Source: Vesta saturnalis (Eukaryota; Arthropoda; Insecta; Coleoptera; Lampyridae). From it: a stretch of DNA of 64,000 nt. The first letter of the stretch is position 1; every line of letters starts with the position of its first letter. A model generated the notes under the pieces. That model saw only the letters and a program-made list of their open reading frames with translations, was not told the DNA's origin and searched no databases. Positions 35,392 to 47,059 of the stretch are shown in pieces. The position numbers and the translations under genes are program-made. The stretch is from positions 3,377,501 through 3,441,500 of the forward strand of contig JARFJB010002087.1 of NCBI GenBank assembly GCA_036346205.1, read 5' to 3'.

Positions 35392-35392
<1 letters not shown>
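34536..35392 (-). repeat. Right long terminal inverted repeat of the DD41D element
   Basis: Inverse of 32511-33348. It carries a pseudo-copy of the final 16 or so transposase codons (34548-34590), which codes the same residues on the plus strand. Confidence 0.9.

Positions 35393-35450
<58 letters not shown>
35392..35450. repeat. (AT)n microsatellite at the edge of the DD41D element
   Basis: About 58 bases of AT repeat with a single G interruption, between the right transposon end and the long gene. It may have grown from the TA target site. Confidence 0.9.
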
Positions 35451-35451
<1 letters not shown>

Positions 35452-35454
35452 CAA

Positions 35455-36853
35455 TAAATGAGGATGTTGTTGGATAGTAATGGCGGTTCCCTTGAACGAA
35501 TCGACAGATGTCGTTAAGGTCGGATTGTGGTCAATATTATCAACTGCCAACGTTATGAACACATTTTTTGACTAGTATGGAGGGAAAACATTACCACATT
35601 CTTCATGGTACGTATTTACAGAAGTTGCTAGTTGTGTCGATAGTGTCAACATACGATTATAAGATATTCATAATCCCAAATCATGTAATTTATCAATTAA
35701 AGTTTTTTTTTCTTGTTTCCGCGTGTATTTTCAAAGCCGTGTATATTACAAGCGGGTATTCTTTACTTTTTTGTTTTATATTGGTTTGAAAAGTTCGTCT
35801 ACTGCTGTCCGTTACGGTATTAAACATAGTACATTGTGATATGTTGAGCACAGGTTGAACAGCATACCAAGATACACATTCTGTTAAACGTCCAGTGAAA
35901 AGTAACCATATAAAATGGTATAACGCAGAGGGCACTGCATTTATTTGTGAATCATATGTAAACTAACGTTTAAACGTAAATTATCTTTCTAAAATCTTTT
36001 TCCTCAAAATGCGCGCGGCTTCATATAAAATTGCTGCCTCGTCATAACAATTTTTTGAAGATAATAAAATAATTGCTTCAGTAAGGGATTCTTCAAAAAG
36101 AAGAACGGTATCACGACCATGCATTTTTTCTGTCAGGTCTGGAACCATGGCAAGTATTCTTTGTTTTAATCTAGTGCAATTAACTCGGTATCCTTCAGAA
36201 CATTCAAATCCCAATAATTTTAACTTATTTTTGTAAATATCGCATAACTCATTCATTTTATGAAACTTGTTACTTGGTCTGGACGATTTTATAAAATCAG
36301 TAGGCAAGAGCTATACCTTCCACAGAAGTTGATGTTGTAAACAGTTTAAATGATATTCCAATTCCAGTGCGATTAAGTCTCCAGTACTAATTTTTCTAAG
36401 AATGTTGTGATTATTTATTTCCACGACATAACTACGCACTGTATTGTCCAACTCCAAAGTTTGTACCATATGTAATGGAGTTTTACCAGACTGATCACAA
36501 AAAAGCACACTTTCTGTCCGGACTTCGATTTGGCGTTTCTTGTATTTTTGGAAGTACCTTGACCCGGTATCAGATTCGTTCTTCACGTTACTCTCAGACT
36601 TTTTCTTTACTCTGTGCAATTTTAAATTATTTAATTTATTTGCATAATTCTTGTGCCACTTTGCACTATTTTCTTTAAAAATGGTTTCAATTTCACTGCC
36701 ATTTGCATAGTTATTATAAAAGTTAATTACAATGGGACAACGCTTTAGTTGGTTAAACTTAACTATATTGTTTGCAACTATTGTATAAACACTTGGCTTA
36801 ATAAGTTTTTTATTATTCTTTATTTGGCACAAAACACAAAGATTAAAATTCAT
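35455..36853 (-). pseudogene. Amino-terminal third of the same long gene (continues at 27740-24240)
   Basis: The frame opens at the ATG at 36853 with LCVLCQIKNN, a CxxC start typical of this invertebrate family. It continues through SAKWHKNYANKLNNLKLHR near 36660, SVLFCDQSGKTPLHMVQTLE near 36490 and ISTGDLIALELEYHLNCLQH near 36350. In the next frame from about 36270 come FHKMNELCDIYKNKLKLLG, VNCTRLKQRILAMVPDL and RDTVLLFEESLTEAI. After a further shift come YPLVIYTALKIHAETRKK near 35720 and LAVDNIDHNP near 35545, ending at QQHPH (35460) beside the (AT)n run. These blocks follow the family order and stop where the transposon cluster begins. Function unknown. Three frameshifts are present before the insertion point. 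Confidence 0.75.
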
Positions 36854-37484
36854 ATTTAATACTACTTGTCTATTTTTTTAAATGTTTCCGTTACAATTAT
36901 ACACGAACTTTCACTACGTATAGACAATTCAACTATGTAATGGGTAAAACGAGTTGATTCATGTATAGCAGCAGTGCGCGTGTCAGTTATGACGTGCGGT
37001 ATTAACGTATCCACCCGTGATCTGCGTAAGCGCATTGATCATAAATTCATAACTTTTAATCAAATTGATGTAGACTTTTGAAATTTTGGTTTCATGTTAA
37101 TTATATTGCCCACCTTCTTTTCTGTTCTGGCAAGTTTTTACGTAGCATAATACCATATGAGTTAAACTCCAAATGCCAAATATTAGTGTCAATACATTTT
37201 TTGTTGTAATAAAAAAAATATCACTGACAACCACAAATATTATAAACATTATATTGAAAACTATATATCGATATCTTTCACACTTTTCTGCAAATAAATA
37301 ATAACTAACGGAGTGCGCAATTCAACTTTAGACATCAGTAGGGAGTTAGAGGGGGGGGGGGGGATTTCGAGGATGGGTCTCGCCTTTAAAACATTCTGTA
37401 TGAGTTCAGTAATACACGTTAAAATTATTTTGCTTCTACTACAAACTGAACAGTTTTGGTAATATTAGCGCCTAAGAAACTGTA
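36854..37484. other. Upstream of the long gene; no gene recognised
   Basis: Would hold the promoter of the minus-strand gene, but no clear TATA or initiator was picked out. Contains a run of 13 G at 37351-37363. Confidence 0.4.
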
Positions 37485-37925
37485 CTATATTGGAAAAGCT
37501 CTTCATAAATAATGGCTTCAAGAAACAAGAAATTAAAAAGTCAGTTCCATAGAGACAAATGACGCCTACGGATGATAAACCCACAATTTCGAATAATTTT
37601 ACCTTTTTACCTTTCCTTACAAACACAACGAATAATATTGGTAAAATATTACAAAAGCGTAGTGTAAAAGTAGCTTGCAAACCAGTATTACACACATGTG
37701 GTGTTTACGAAGTACCATGTTCTTGTGGCAAATTCTACATTGGTGAAACTGGAAGAAGCATTAACCCCAGATCAACAGAACACAACAGATACTGACGTTT
37801 ACTTTATCCTACTAAATCAGCAATTTCTCAACATGCCTTAAACACTCTGCACAATATAAAATTTGAAGTCACAAGAATTCTGACTAACGATAGGAATTGG
37901 TGTACAATCCAGAAGCTATTGAAAA
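37485..37925 (+). mobile_element. Penelope-like element endonuclease end (second lineage)
   Basis: Frames from 37490 show the RT-endonuclease linker, RSVKVACKPVLHTCGVYEVP, then CSCGKFYIGETGRSINPRS: a complete GIY (here GVY)-YIG motif with the downstream Arg. After a stop near 37795, KSAISQHALNTLHNIKFE continues the family. It differs from copies A-D at 14-21 kb, so it is another PLE lineage with the usual CxCG ahead of YIG. The reverse transcriptase is missing upstream. Confidence 0.75.
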
Positions 37926-38534
37926 AGTTTCAATTCTAATGTATATTTCTATATTAAGTATAATAGAAATTTCATAATCTGGTACAATTAAACTGGAAAA
38001 CAAATAAATCGATTTACAAATATAGTCATATATGCAGCTCGTGCAGTCAATATCTCAGAACCAAGCAATTTAGGTAAATTTTTTTGTCTTAAAATAATAA
38101 TATTTAGTACTTAAATGTGAATAAGAATAAGAAAGCGCTATAGTCCGCGCTTTGTCTATTCGTCCGTTCTTGTGTCCGTATGACATGTTTTTGTTAAGCC
38201 ACAGAGCTGATTCTCGCCTTAAATGAAAGCGTACGATGCCAGGGGATAAAATTCTCTTCTTCCCTTCTCTAAAGGAGACGGTGTAGGGAAAATATATTTT
38301 GTTTTGTTTTAGATCGCGCTTGGTGTCGAATGATGAGGGTGCATAATCTTTGATTGTGTCAACAAAACGTATAATACTGTGAGTTGTGGAGCCCCTTGAC
38401 CACTGTAATCGCGCTTCCAATAGCAAAATTGATTTTAATGCTTGGTGAACAAGTGTGCCATTCATTCGTTGAACCGGACGAAGACAATTGAAGTGTAAAG
38501 TTACAAATCAAAGGATCGGATATCGTTTGAGATT
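37926..38534. other. Possible leader of the Gypsy element; no gene
   Basis: Precedes the Gag-like region. A 131-codon minus-strand frame (38070-38465) has no motif and lies opposite what is probably untranslated leader. No long terminal repeat pair was identified. Confidence 0.4.
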
Positions 38535-41295
38535 TCGATCTGTATGATCGTAGTCAAACAATAGACGCGTGGCTAAATAAAATCGCACAACTGGGAGATA
38601 TTCGTAATTGGAGCAACTATGAAAGATCAGAGTAAAAGTTAAAATGTGCGGCACGTGACCTGGTCGGAATGGAAATTATTTTTATCCAGGACGTTCCCAA
38701 GGTGCGTCGATTTCGCGACCTTGCTGGAAGAATTAGTAGCTTGCCTAAAGCACATGCATGAAGGTTTAGATAACGAAGCCACTATAGCGTTCGTAATTCG
38801 CGGACTTTCTCTCGAACTACAAGCAAATGCAGAGCTTTTCACTGTACCATACTTGATCAGTTGTACGTGGGTTTCATCGCACTGGTGGATAATTACGAAA
38901 CCGGAAGTATAATAGTGTGGTGTCTCCAGAAAGTAGGGCATATGAACGAATACTGGTATAACTCGAAAAACATAGAAGTAAAAACATTAAGGCAAATTAA
39001 AAACGATTTATATAAGGTAGAAGTATTAATCCTTTTACGTTTAGAGGGTACTTTGGCACAGGATAAATGGAGCCAATATAAAAGTTGTATATAAAATCAA
39101 GTTTCCGTTGATAACTTTGTAGTCAGATAGATGCTCAAGGATTTTAAGGGAAGTTTGATAGTACCGAAAGGATTAATAAAAATTGATATTTTAATTAATG
39201 GTATCATCACCATATGTAGGGAATGACTAGTAGTAACCGCAGATATGGAAGATATTGATATCTATCGGGCAGCATGTAATAACTCAATTGTAACATTAAT
39301 TATTACACCACAATTAACATAATCGATAAAACATGAATTGAACAGGGGGAATGATAAAAAAAATAGTGCACTTAATAATATCTGAAGATGCGTGGTTCTC
39401 TAAATGTAGTGCTGATGTAGGGACGATAAAAAGTGTTGAGGTTAAAATTAATTTGACCTCAACAGAACTTATTTTGTGTAACCCTATAAATTGTCGGAAA
39501 TAGTGGTGTGCCCTTAATTAGAATTAAATATCTCAATAGTATTTATTGCAATTCAATTATTAAGCAGTATGTAGTAAACATTAAATGGTGTCACCTAGTC
39601 ACGTTTTGAACAAAGGTAAATGCAAGCAAGCAAGCAACCTGTAGTAACGAAATAAGTAGTTAACATACATTTGAAAGATATAAAGGAGTGTTAGTTACTT
39701 AAGTAGGTAAGTTAGTCATTATTAATCATTAGTAGCATATCAAGCTAAATATAATGTAAGTGTTAACTAGTGAACGTTAGTTCTTTATGAATTATTTAAT
39801 TCATTATACACCAACTTCCAAGTGCAACCCTACAGGACCAAGGTTGCACAACAATGGAATAAAAATAGGTGAAAATATCCAGGGATTATTAAATGCCGGT
39901 ATTATTACTAATCCCGACAATTTTAACGACAAAGTTAAATGGCGATTACAGAGTTTGCACAGATTGTCGTAACCTAAATTATATTACTATTCAAGATCAG
40001 TATCCTTCACCGAATATAGAAGAGCTCGTTAATAGATAAGGCGGAAATAAGTATTTTACAAGTATTGATATCAAACAATGCTATTCTGAAATCCCGGTTG
40101 AGAAAGGTTCGATACACAAAACCTGATGGACAATATGAATTTCTTAGCTTACCTTTGAGTTATGCGACTCACAGATTCTATTTCAGAGTTGAGTAAACCA
40201 TATTTGAGTAAGCTGCTTTATAAAGAAGTAGTAATGTATTTAGTCGATATGTTGATCTCACCTATACCAATCCAAGAGGACATGAAAACATTGGAAAATA
40301 TATTAACGCTTTGTCAAACAAAGAATATGAAACTAAATTTAGATAATGATACTTTTTTAAAACAAAAATAAATTTTTTTCAGGGGCTGCAGAACAACGTA
40401 GCTTACGCAATCAAATTTAAGTTGGCAAATGCTCTAACACTATCAATTTATAATTCCAAGATAAATAAAGATGTTAGTTAAAAAGGCATTGCATGTATCT
40501 TTTTCCAGGATTCGAATAATATAGTGCTTTGAAAATAATTGCCTAAAAAGATTCAGAATTTTTGCATGGTAAACATTCAAGGTTGGAATTGATTGTAACG
40601 CTTTTTATTTTCGTAACAAAGGATTTAATTCCCAGAATAGCAGGTCGGTGGTTATCGATTTTAAGATTATGATTCTGAAATAGAACACCGAGCTAGTTGT
40701 AAAATTAGTCATGTTGACGCGTTAAGCATAAATGTGCTGCCAGGCTCAAGATTGGTTGTACAGAACCAAGATGACCAAATTAATTTTGTTCCCGAAATAT
40801 TTATTTCGCCAAAGCCGCCGATCTGGAATTCAAATCCTTATACGCTTAAAAGAACCACAGTTTTTACGAATTGCGTTTATTAATTCCCCAAATATGTAGG
40901 TTAGCATAATGAGGAAATATCACGATGAAATTGGATATATTGGGTTAAAACGATGCTAGAAAGTAATCAAAAGTAAATTTTGGTTTGTAAAGGTGACTGC
41001 GATAGAAAAGAGAGATTTTTACACCCAATGCCTTAGCCTTGTCAACCTCTTTACTTCAGTCTCGTTGATCGTTCTTGCTCAGTGTAAAATTAATCAAAGT
41101 ATACGTACATTTTTATGATTGTTAATTCATTTTCATTTGTATTCGCAATACCAACCAGAACGACGACATCCAACGAAGTATATGATGCTTGAAGGACATA
41201 TTTAGTCTGTTTGGGTCACCGAAACGTATCATGTAGGATCATGGAAAGGCATTCAAAGAATTTTGCGATGAGGCTACTTTTAAACAAGCGTGCGG
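38535..41295 (+). pseudogene. Ty3/Gypsy retrotransposon remnant (gag-pol)
   Basis: Pieces occur in canonical order on the plus strand. Gag: TIDAWLNKIAQLGDIRNWS near 38550 and HVTWSEWKLFLSRTFPR near 38650. Protease-like: LIKIDILINGI near 39175. Linker: SVEVKINLTSTE near 39440. Reverse transcriptase: NGDYRVCTDCRNLNYITIQD near 39935, YFTSIDIKQCYSEIPVE near 40060 and a motif C region altered to YLVDM near 40245. RNase H end: FVTKDLIPRIAGRWLSIL near 40618. Tether: EIEHRASCKISHVDALS near 40680. Integrase: LFGSPKRIM then DHGKAFKEFCDE near 41205. The motif C catalytic pair is lost, and at least ten frameshifts or stops are present. About 370 bases of unrelated sequence (39490-39860) interrupt pol. 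Confidence 0.8.
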
Positions 41296-41298
41296 TGA

Positions 41299-41301
<3 letters not shown>

Positions 41302-41352
<51 letters not shown>
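41302..41352. repeat. (AT)n microsatellite
   Basis: About 50 bases of TA repeat immediately after the integrase fragment. Confidence 0.95.
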
Positions 41353-41354
<2 letters not shown>

Positions 41355-42994
41355 ATCAAGGTTGTTAATCGTGGCTGATTAATTTAAAAACAAGAAAAAA
41401 ATTTTGTGGGTAGCAACCAAGGTTGTGGTAGTAGTTTAAAGAAAAGATTCTTTGTTTAAAGGGTAGCTTTCGGAAAATGTATTACCTTTGTCAACCAATC
41501 TACAAGAAGTTATGCGTTAATTATACATATACATGTAACAACCCATTTTGAGTTGTATTAAAATATACCGTAATTTGTCTTCGTTCATTCAGTTGTAAAT
41601 ATAAGAAAAAATGTTAATTATTTTTGCATTATGGCTATGAGGCAGGCAACTTAATTTGCATTCTGGTGTAACTTAAGTGCATATCTTCTTAAAGGTCTAT
41701 ACTTCCACCTCTTTAAATTATTTTTCTGCTCAAATATTTTCGCGCAATACGTCATCGTTGACAAATTTTTCGCGTACGACTACATCGTCTGATATTCTAG
41801 GTGTCCATTTTAGTACTTAATGAATCTTTTGTTGAGTAGGAAGCCATATTTTTGGGGTTTCCACCTAAATTTTGTCCAAAGTGCCATTGATTTGATGGCA
41901 CTTACTTTCTTTTCTTTTATTTTTACTTTGATTTACACTTGAATTACATTTTAAGTACGCATTTAATTTTACTGTTGCGTACCCTTTCATGTTATGATTG
42001 CAATTTTTATTTGAAAATTTCAAGAAAATGCAATAAACGGATATTCAATTTCAAGAAGACAAATTTATAAGAAATAAAATTCCAGTTGGGGTGTGGTTGA
42101 CAACATAAAAGCATTGTTATTGCAATATATTGCGCAACATTGACACAAGGATTACGTCACCTTGGTTTGCAATTCTGCATTATTTTTTATAATACCAGGG
42201 GTTCTCAAGAAGTATTATATGTTGTAACAGGTTTTAATGTTTAATGATTTTTTAGTAATTTAAGGTATTTTTAAGATATATTATATTTAACCCCATCATT
42301 TTAACTGTTAATAAACATAGTCTGTATATTTTTCTATTTTTTTTATTTTGATAAAATTTTTAGTGTAGAACTCGGTTTAGTTATTCCGAGCATTATTAAA
42401 AATAACTTGGCGTCCGAGGTCATTTTTATTAGTGTTACATTGCAATTTTTTTATTGATGTTAAGTGGAAATAACAAGCATAAATTTGTGGTATTTAAGTA
42501 AATCAAAAGATTGAACCACCCTACGTTAATCTTCCGATTGAGTAAAAGGCATTATTTGTGGTGAATGGTTTGTATCTCTAGTTAGTTTAACGATTTGTGC
42601 TTCGGAGAACTTTTTACGCTTATTTCTTTAGTATATTGATTATATTATTTAAAATTTTTACCATTTACACCACCTTAATTATATACATTAACATAAGATA
42701 GTAACTTACGATCGTGGATACAGTTAAAAACTTTTAAGCAGCATTTAAAAAAATGTCAAATTTTACTATTATGGCAATCGCGGAATCTTAGCATTGCAAG
42801 ATGTACGAGTACTTGATTCTGCGAACTTTAACAGTGATCCTCGTATCTTGTTAGTTCAGCAAATTTAAAGAGTTTCACAAAATTCTGTTCCTTTAACTTT
42901 GTCCTCAAATAATTATTGGAGATTGGAAAATGTATATTCTTTATACTTAAATTCTTTCAACGTTTTAAATACAGAACTGTTCCATACATAACGA
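41353..42994. other. No gene recognised
   Basis: AT-rich; includes a small perfect hairpin, AGTGCCAT / ATGGCACT, at about 41879-41901. The remaining integrase and the 3' long terminal repeat of the Gypsy element would be expected here but were not recognised. Confidence 0.45.
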
Positions 42995-43375
42995 AGTATC
43001 TCGCTCGCTCACTCTCACTCACTCTTACTCTCACTCACACACTCACTCTCACTCACTCACGCTCACTCACTCTCACTCACTCTCACTTACTCTCACTCGC
43101 TCTCACTCACTCTCACTCACTCACTCTCACGCTCACTCACTCTCACTCACTCTCACTCACTCACTCTCACTCACTCACTCACTCTCACTCACTCTCATTC
43201 ACTCTCACGCACTCTCACTCACTCCCACTCACTCTCACTCACTCTCACTCACTCACTCTCACTCACTATCACTCACTCACTCACTCTCACTCTCTCACTC
43301 TCTCACTCACTCTCACTCACTCTCACTCACTCTTACTCACCCTCACTCACTCACTCTCACTCACTCGCACTAGAA
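42995..43375. repeat. Large (ACTC)n / (ACTCTC)n simple repeat
   Basis: About 380 bases of CTCACT-type repeat with scattered substitutions. It opens a 157-codon Leu/Thr/Ser/His frame that is an artefact of the repeat. Confidence 0.95.
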
Positions 43376-44374
43376 AGGTAAAAATGTAAGCCAAAATTTC
43401 ATGTCATCCCGCTAATACCGAAACAACGCTTAAAGACTCATTTAATTAATCAGCTTAAAATTATTGACTAAACGTTTCATAATTTAAAACTTATACAATT
43501 GCTGAATTGTTAAACAAAATCAACTCCAATAAGAACACTACGGAGAATCAATAGTAATAGCAAAAGCTGTGATTATTACAACACAACGTAATATTTTCAA
43601 AATATATGTAAAATCCGAAAGGTTTTTAAGTCTTGCTAATTTTCAGTTGGTGAAATTAAGTAGCGAGAGCTATAAATTAATGTTAAAAACGAATTAAACT
43701 GGTTAAATTTAATTGTTGCCTAAATGAGATCAGTTTCTACACAAAATTATAATTGTTAAGGATATGGTTACATCGTAAAACCTTAAATCGTAATGATAAC
43801 GTACTTTCTCCATTATGGTGTATCTATCATATAGTAAAATCTAGACTTCTCATAGTTTGATCATAAGAGTTTTTGCCCTAATGTGTAGATAGTAAGCAAC
43901 TACATCGTGTTATGGTCATGAACAGTATTATCATAATTTTATTTTTTAAATTATTGAAGTGGGAATGTGTGCGTACTTGATGCCAAGTGCAGCACTCTCA
44001 CGACACAATCTGGTTTTTTAAATTTTTTATTGGTGATCAAGATTGATGTTTAGTTAAACCAAAATTGTTTAATTATTAGTTTAATGAGGGTTCCATTAGT
44101 GTTTCATTAATAATTAGAAATATTTTAACTGTAGAGTGCTAAGCTCAAAATGTTAAGATTTAACCCAAATAACTTGATAAAATGTGTCTCCTTACTGAGT
44201 TACAGGTTGTTTTATTTAAAAATTTAAAACTATTTGTACCCAGTACTTTAGCGCAATTTTTGAATTCTACAACAATTTCTATGTAAATATGAATAACATA
44301 CTCTTCATTCGTGATTATCAAGTCATTATTTTTCGAGATATTTAAAGTTAAAAATGAAGCTGACAGTTATTTTG
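43376..44374. other. No gene recognised
   Basis: AT-rich sequence without identified structure up to the left end of the next transposon. Confidence 0.45.
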
Positions 44375-44499
44375 ATTTTAATGTGTATTAATTATGTTGG
44401 TGTTTTGGGTACAGGATTGCATTTATTAGGCAAATGAAACTTTAATCCCTATTAACAAAAATCAATGTTATTTATTGCAATTTCTTGAAACGAATAGGA

Positions 44500-44645
44500 T
44501 TCTACAACTGTCGCCGTCTTCCTTCCTTCAGCCATTCTCTCCATTCCTCTCGTTGGTACCAGTCATTTTCCTCCAATCCTCTCATTTCCATTACTTCGTC
44601 TACTTCATCCCTCCACGACCCCGCGCTCATGGGCAAGAATCATAA
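44500..44645 (-). pseudogene. Carboxyl tail of a non-LTR retrotransposon protein
   Basis: The minus strand reads SWRDEVDEVMEMRGLEENDW then QREEWREWLKEGRRR. This matches the usual end of many LINE ORF2 proteins (Trp-Arg-Asp, acidic/Arg stretch, Asp-Arg-x-x-Trp-Arg). The local GC content is above its surroundings. It is only about 45 codons long, so the identification is tentative. Confidence 0.45.
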
Positions 44646-44964
44646 TATTCCCCAGGTGGTAACGCACACCGCGCAGAGAGGGAGCCCTATCGGTTACGGG
44701 GGGGATTCTGCTTTGAAAATTTCAGCTAAAGAGAAAAAAAAATAATCTAAATGAAATAACAATTTTAATAACACGAAAGTATCAAAAAACACATTTTATC
44801 TAAACCTTCTATAACAAATGTTCATGTACCCCCATTTACCTCAATAAGCTTATCGATTCTTTCGCTAAACGATCTTCTGACTTAAAAAAATATGTTTGGC
44901 TGGCTGATTGGCAATAAAATTAGCGGAATTTACTATTTTAAATAGAATATAAGGCGGCCATGGA

Positions 44965-45610
44965 AATTCACTACCTGTGCCAATCCCAACGATGAGGAAA
45001 TTGCTGATCAAGATAACTCCGTACTGTTAAAGGGTAATGAGGCAGGCTCCATCTTACACTAACCACATAATTATCTATCCTTTGATTAAGTGGCAATTCC
45101 TCTAGATCGTCGAAAAGTGTAGTTTGTAGAAACTCTAAATACGAGTTATCATTAAAATTTGCTGGTAATTGATAAGGACCCAACAAAATATCTTCAAATA
45201 TATCTTGAAAATGTGATTCTCGGAATAGATGGGGATTTTCAATATCTCAACTGTGGCTGTTTCTCCAGTTAAAAACTCCTCTACTTGTAAATGTAGCCAC
45301 GTCAGTAAAAATAATGTTTTTAATAAAATTACGATTTTCATTTTATTTATCATTTGTAAAGGATAGTTCCTAGGCAATACATTTTGTACGGGTGTAAAGT
45401 GGTAGGGTGGTAGATTTTCTTTTTTCAGTGTTAAAAAAACTGAAAAGTGGCTTACTCCAGTTATTGCTGATAAATGCCGAGTGCTTATTACCAACTCGAA
45501 CTAAAATATCATCCTCCTGATCAACAATTAATATTGTTGGTCCCCTACTTCGACTTTTAGGCTTAAATTGTCCAGTATCTCCTAATCGACTAAAAATGTT
45601 ACGGCATTTT
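44965..45610 (-). pseudogene. Mariner-type transposase relic (DD41D-like)
   Basis: Minus-strand frames give FTSRGVFNWRNSHSWDIENP near 45230, with the preceding Asp-Glu of the usual TDEATF changed. LLGPYQLPANFNDNSYLEFL near 45180 is followed by VPL-like ELPLNQRIDNYVVS, where the usual QHDGAPPH block has become VRWSLPH. The end is SYLDQQFPHRWDWHR near 44985. These are the landmarks of DD41D-type transposases, but the second catalytic Asp is lost and the sequence stops before the third. It is only distantly related to the intact enzyme at 33.3 kb. Confidence 0.7.
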
Positions 45611-46298
45611 CATTTAATCAGCTTTTTAAATTTTACAACGATCAGAATCTTTTCTAACTAACAATAACTAACAGCACTGACAACATTCTACTAGATCGAA
45701 ACGATTAATTCAGACCAGAGCCAACTACACAAAACCTGAACTTTTTTTCAATATGTCGGAAGCACTTTAATATCGTGAGGTATAAGTATTTTTCTAAATG
45801 ATATGTAGAAATATTTCAAGTAGCATTTATCTGATTGTGGTATTGCAAATAAATGTGGAGATCAGTTTATTTGATAAACTGTTTTTAAATTATTTTAATA
45901 TTACTTTCAAAGTTAGAAGATGGTCTAGCGGAAGAATTGATCTTGGAATTGTACATTTGTTATAAAAGGTTTAGATAAAACCTGCTTTTTGATTTTCGTG
46001 TTTTTTTTTTATTTAGATTAAAACAAAATGGTTCTTGTCAAAACCACAATTTGTTTTTAAAGGTTGAATGCATTTATTCGATTCAAGAGATTTCAATAAA
46101 TAACATTATGTTTTTTTGTTAATAGGGATTAAAGTTTCATTTGCCTAATAAATGCAATCATAACATAATTAATACACATTAAATTCAAAATATCTATAGG
46201 TTCGCTATAGTTAAGTTTTTCAATTGGTATAACACTTTTATTCATCATTAGAATGTATACGTAAATAGTATTTGCTATTTTATATTAGATTACATATG

Positions 46299-46791
46299 CA
46301 GGGTGTTTCAGAATAAAGTTCCGTAAATTTTGCATTTAATTAATAAATTGCTTTCATGTATGTGTAAATTAAATTTGAAATATCTCGAAAATGGAGTGCT
46401 CCACAGACATGAACTACGAGTACCTTTTCTGTAGAAAACTGTATGAGCAATAATTAAGACTTTTAATTTTTATGATATACAGGGTGTGCAAAATTTTAGC
46501 TCAAAGATTACCCCCTAATTTTACGCCAATGGATTATCCTAATTTGTCGAAATACAGTATACTAATTCGTCGTATCGAACAAGTAACATGTACCTATTTT
46601 TAAGTTAATGTCTGTACTCTAACTGAAAATATGTAAAAAATATGTATTTTTCAAATTAATTTCATCAATAATCTATAAAATGAAAGCTTGGGGGAGGGGG
46701 GGTTACCGAAAAATGTTATTTAGTTTTTCTTAATAACTCGTCAAGATCCATATTGTACCAAATTTACGGTACTTTATTCTTAAACACCCTG
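46299..46791. mobile_element. 493-bp MITE with about 32-bp inverted repeats
   Basis: The left end is CAGGGTGTTTCAGAATAAAG. The right end, read inversely, is CAGGGTGTTTAAGAATAAAG, and AGT-CCGTAAATTT continues in both. TA lies outside the ends in the mariner manner. A further TATACAGGGTGTGC sits inside near 46478. No coding sequence. Confidence 0.8.
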
Positions 46792-46990
46792 TATAAAATG
46801 CAGGTCGCTTTTCACACATACAATATTACTACCTTATATTAAGGTTCACCTTATAAACATGGAATTTTAGTTTGAAGACGAGCGTATAACGTAAGGGAAT
46901 TACTAGTAATCAATAAAATGCATTGAATAGTAAGCAGTTTCATATTATTCTAAAATTGATAAAACAAAACGTTTCCTTAGTGAACAGTGA

Positions 46991-46992
<2 letters not shown>

Positions 46993-47059
<67 letters not shown>
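46993..47059. repeat. (AT)n microsatellite
   Basis: About 66 bases of AT repeat abutting the left end of the next element. Confidence 0.95.

Larger units (their letters stand above)
32511..35392 (-). mobile_element. Mariner-like (DD41D, rosa/Visitor-type) transposon with about 840-bp inverted repeats
   Basis: The outer ends read AGGGTTTTCCAC (32511) and its complement (35381-35392) beside TA/AT sequence. The left arm runs 32511-33348 (838 bp) and the right arm 34536-35392 (857 bp, with an extra 20 or so bases near 35235). The unique middle holds one uninterrupted transposase gene on the minus strand. Each arm contains internal GGAACACCCTGTATATTAT-type motifs near 32651/32985 and 34890/35205, as if MITE ends had been absorbed before the arms were duplicated. 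The arms are highly similar and the ORF is intact, so this is among the youngest insertions in the window. Confidence 0.85.
44375..46185 (-). mobile_element. Mariner-type transposon remnant bounded by inverted repeats
   Basis: Left 44375-44500 and right 46060-46185 are inverse copies, sharing GCATTTATTAGGCAAATGAA and ACTTTAATCCCTATTAACAA. A second inner inverted match joins 44796-44825 and 45951-45985 (TATCTAAACC). Between the two left repeats lies a GC-rich piece (44500-44745) that looks like an inserted retrotransposon tail. The transposase relic is on the minus strand. Confidence 0.75.

Noticed and set aside
38070..38465. 131-codon minus-strand frame beside the Gypsy element
   Set aside because: Opposite the likely leader of a plus-strand retroelement, with no recognisable motif.
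42916..43389. 157-codon open frame rich in Leu, Thr, Ser and His
   Set aside because: It is the translation of a CTCACT simple repeat and would be open in any frame.
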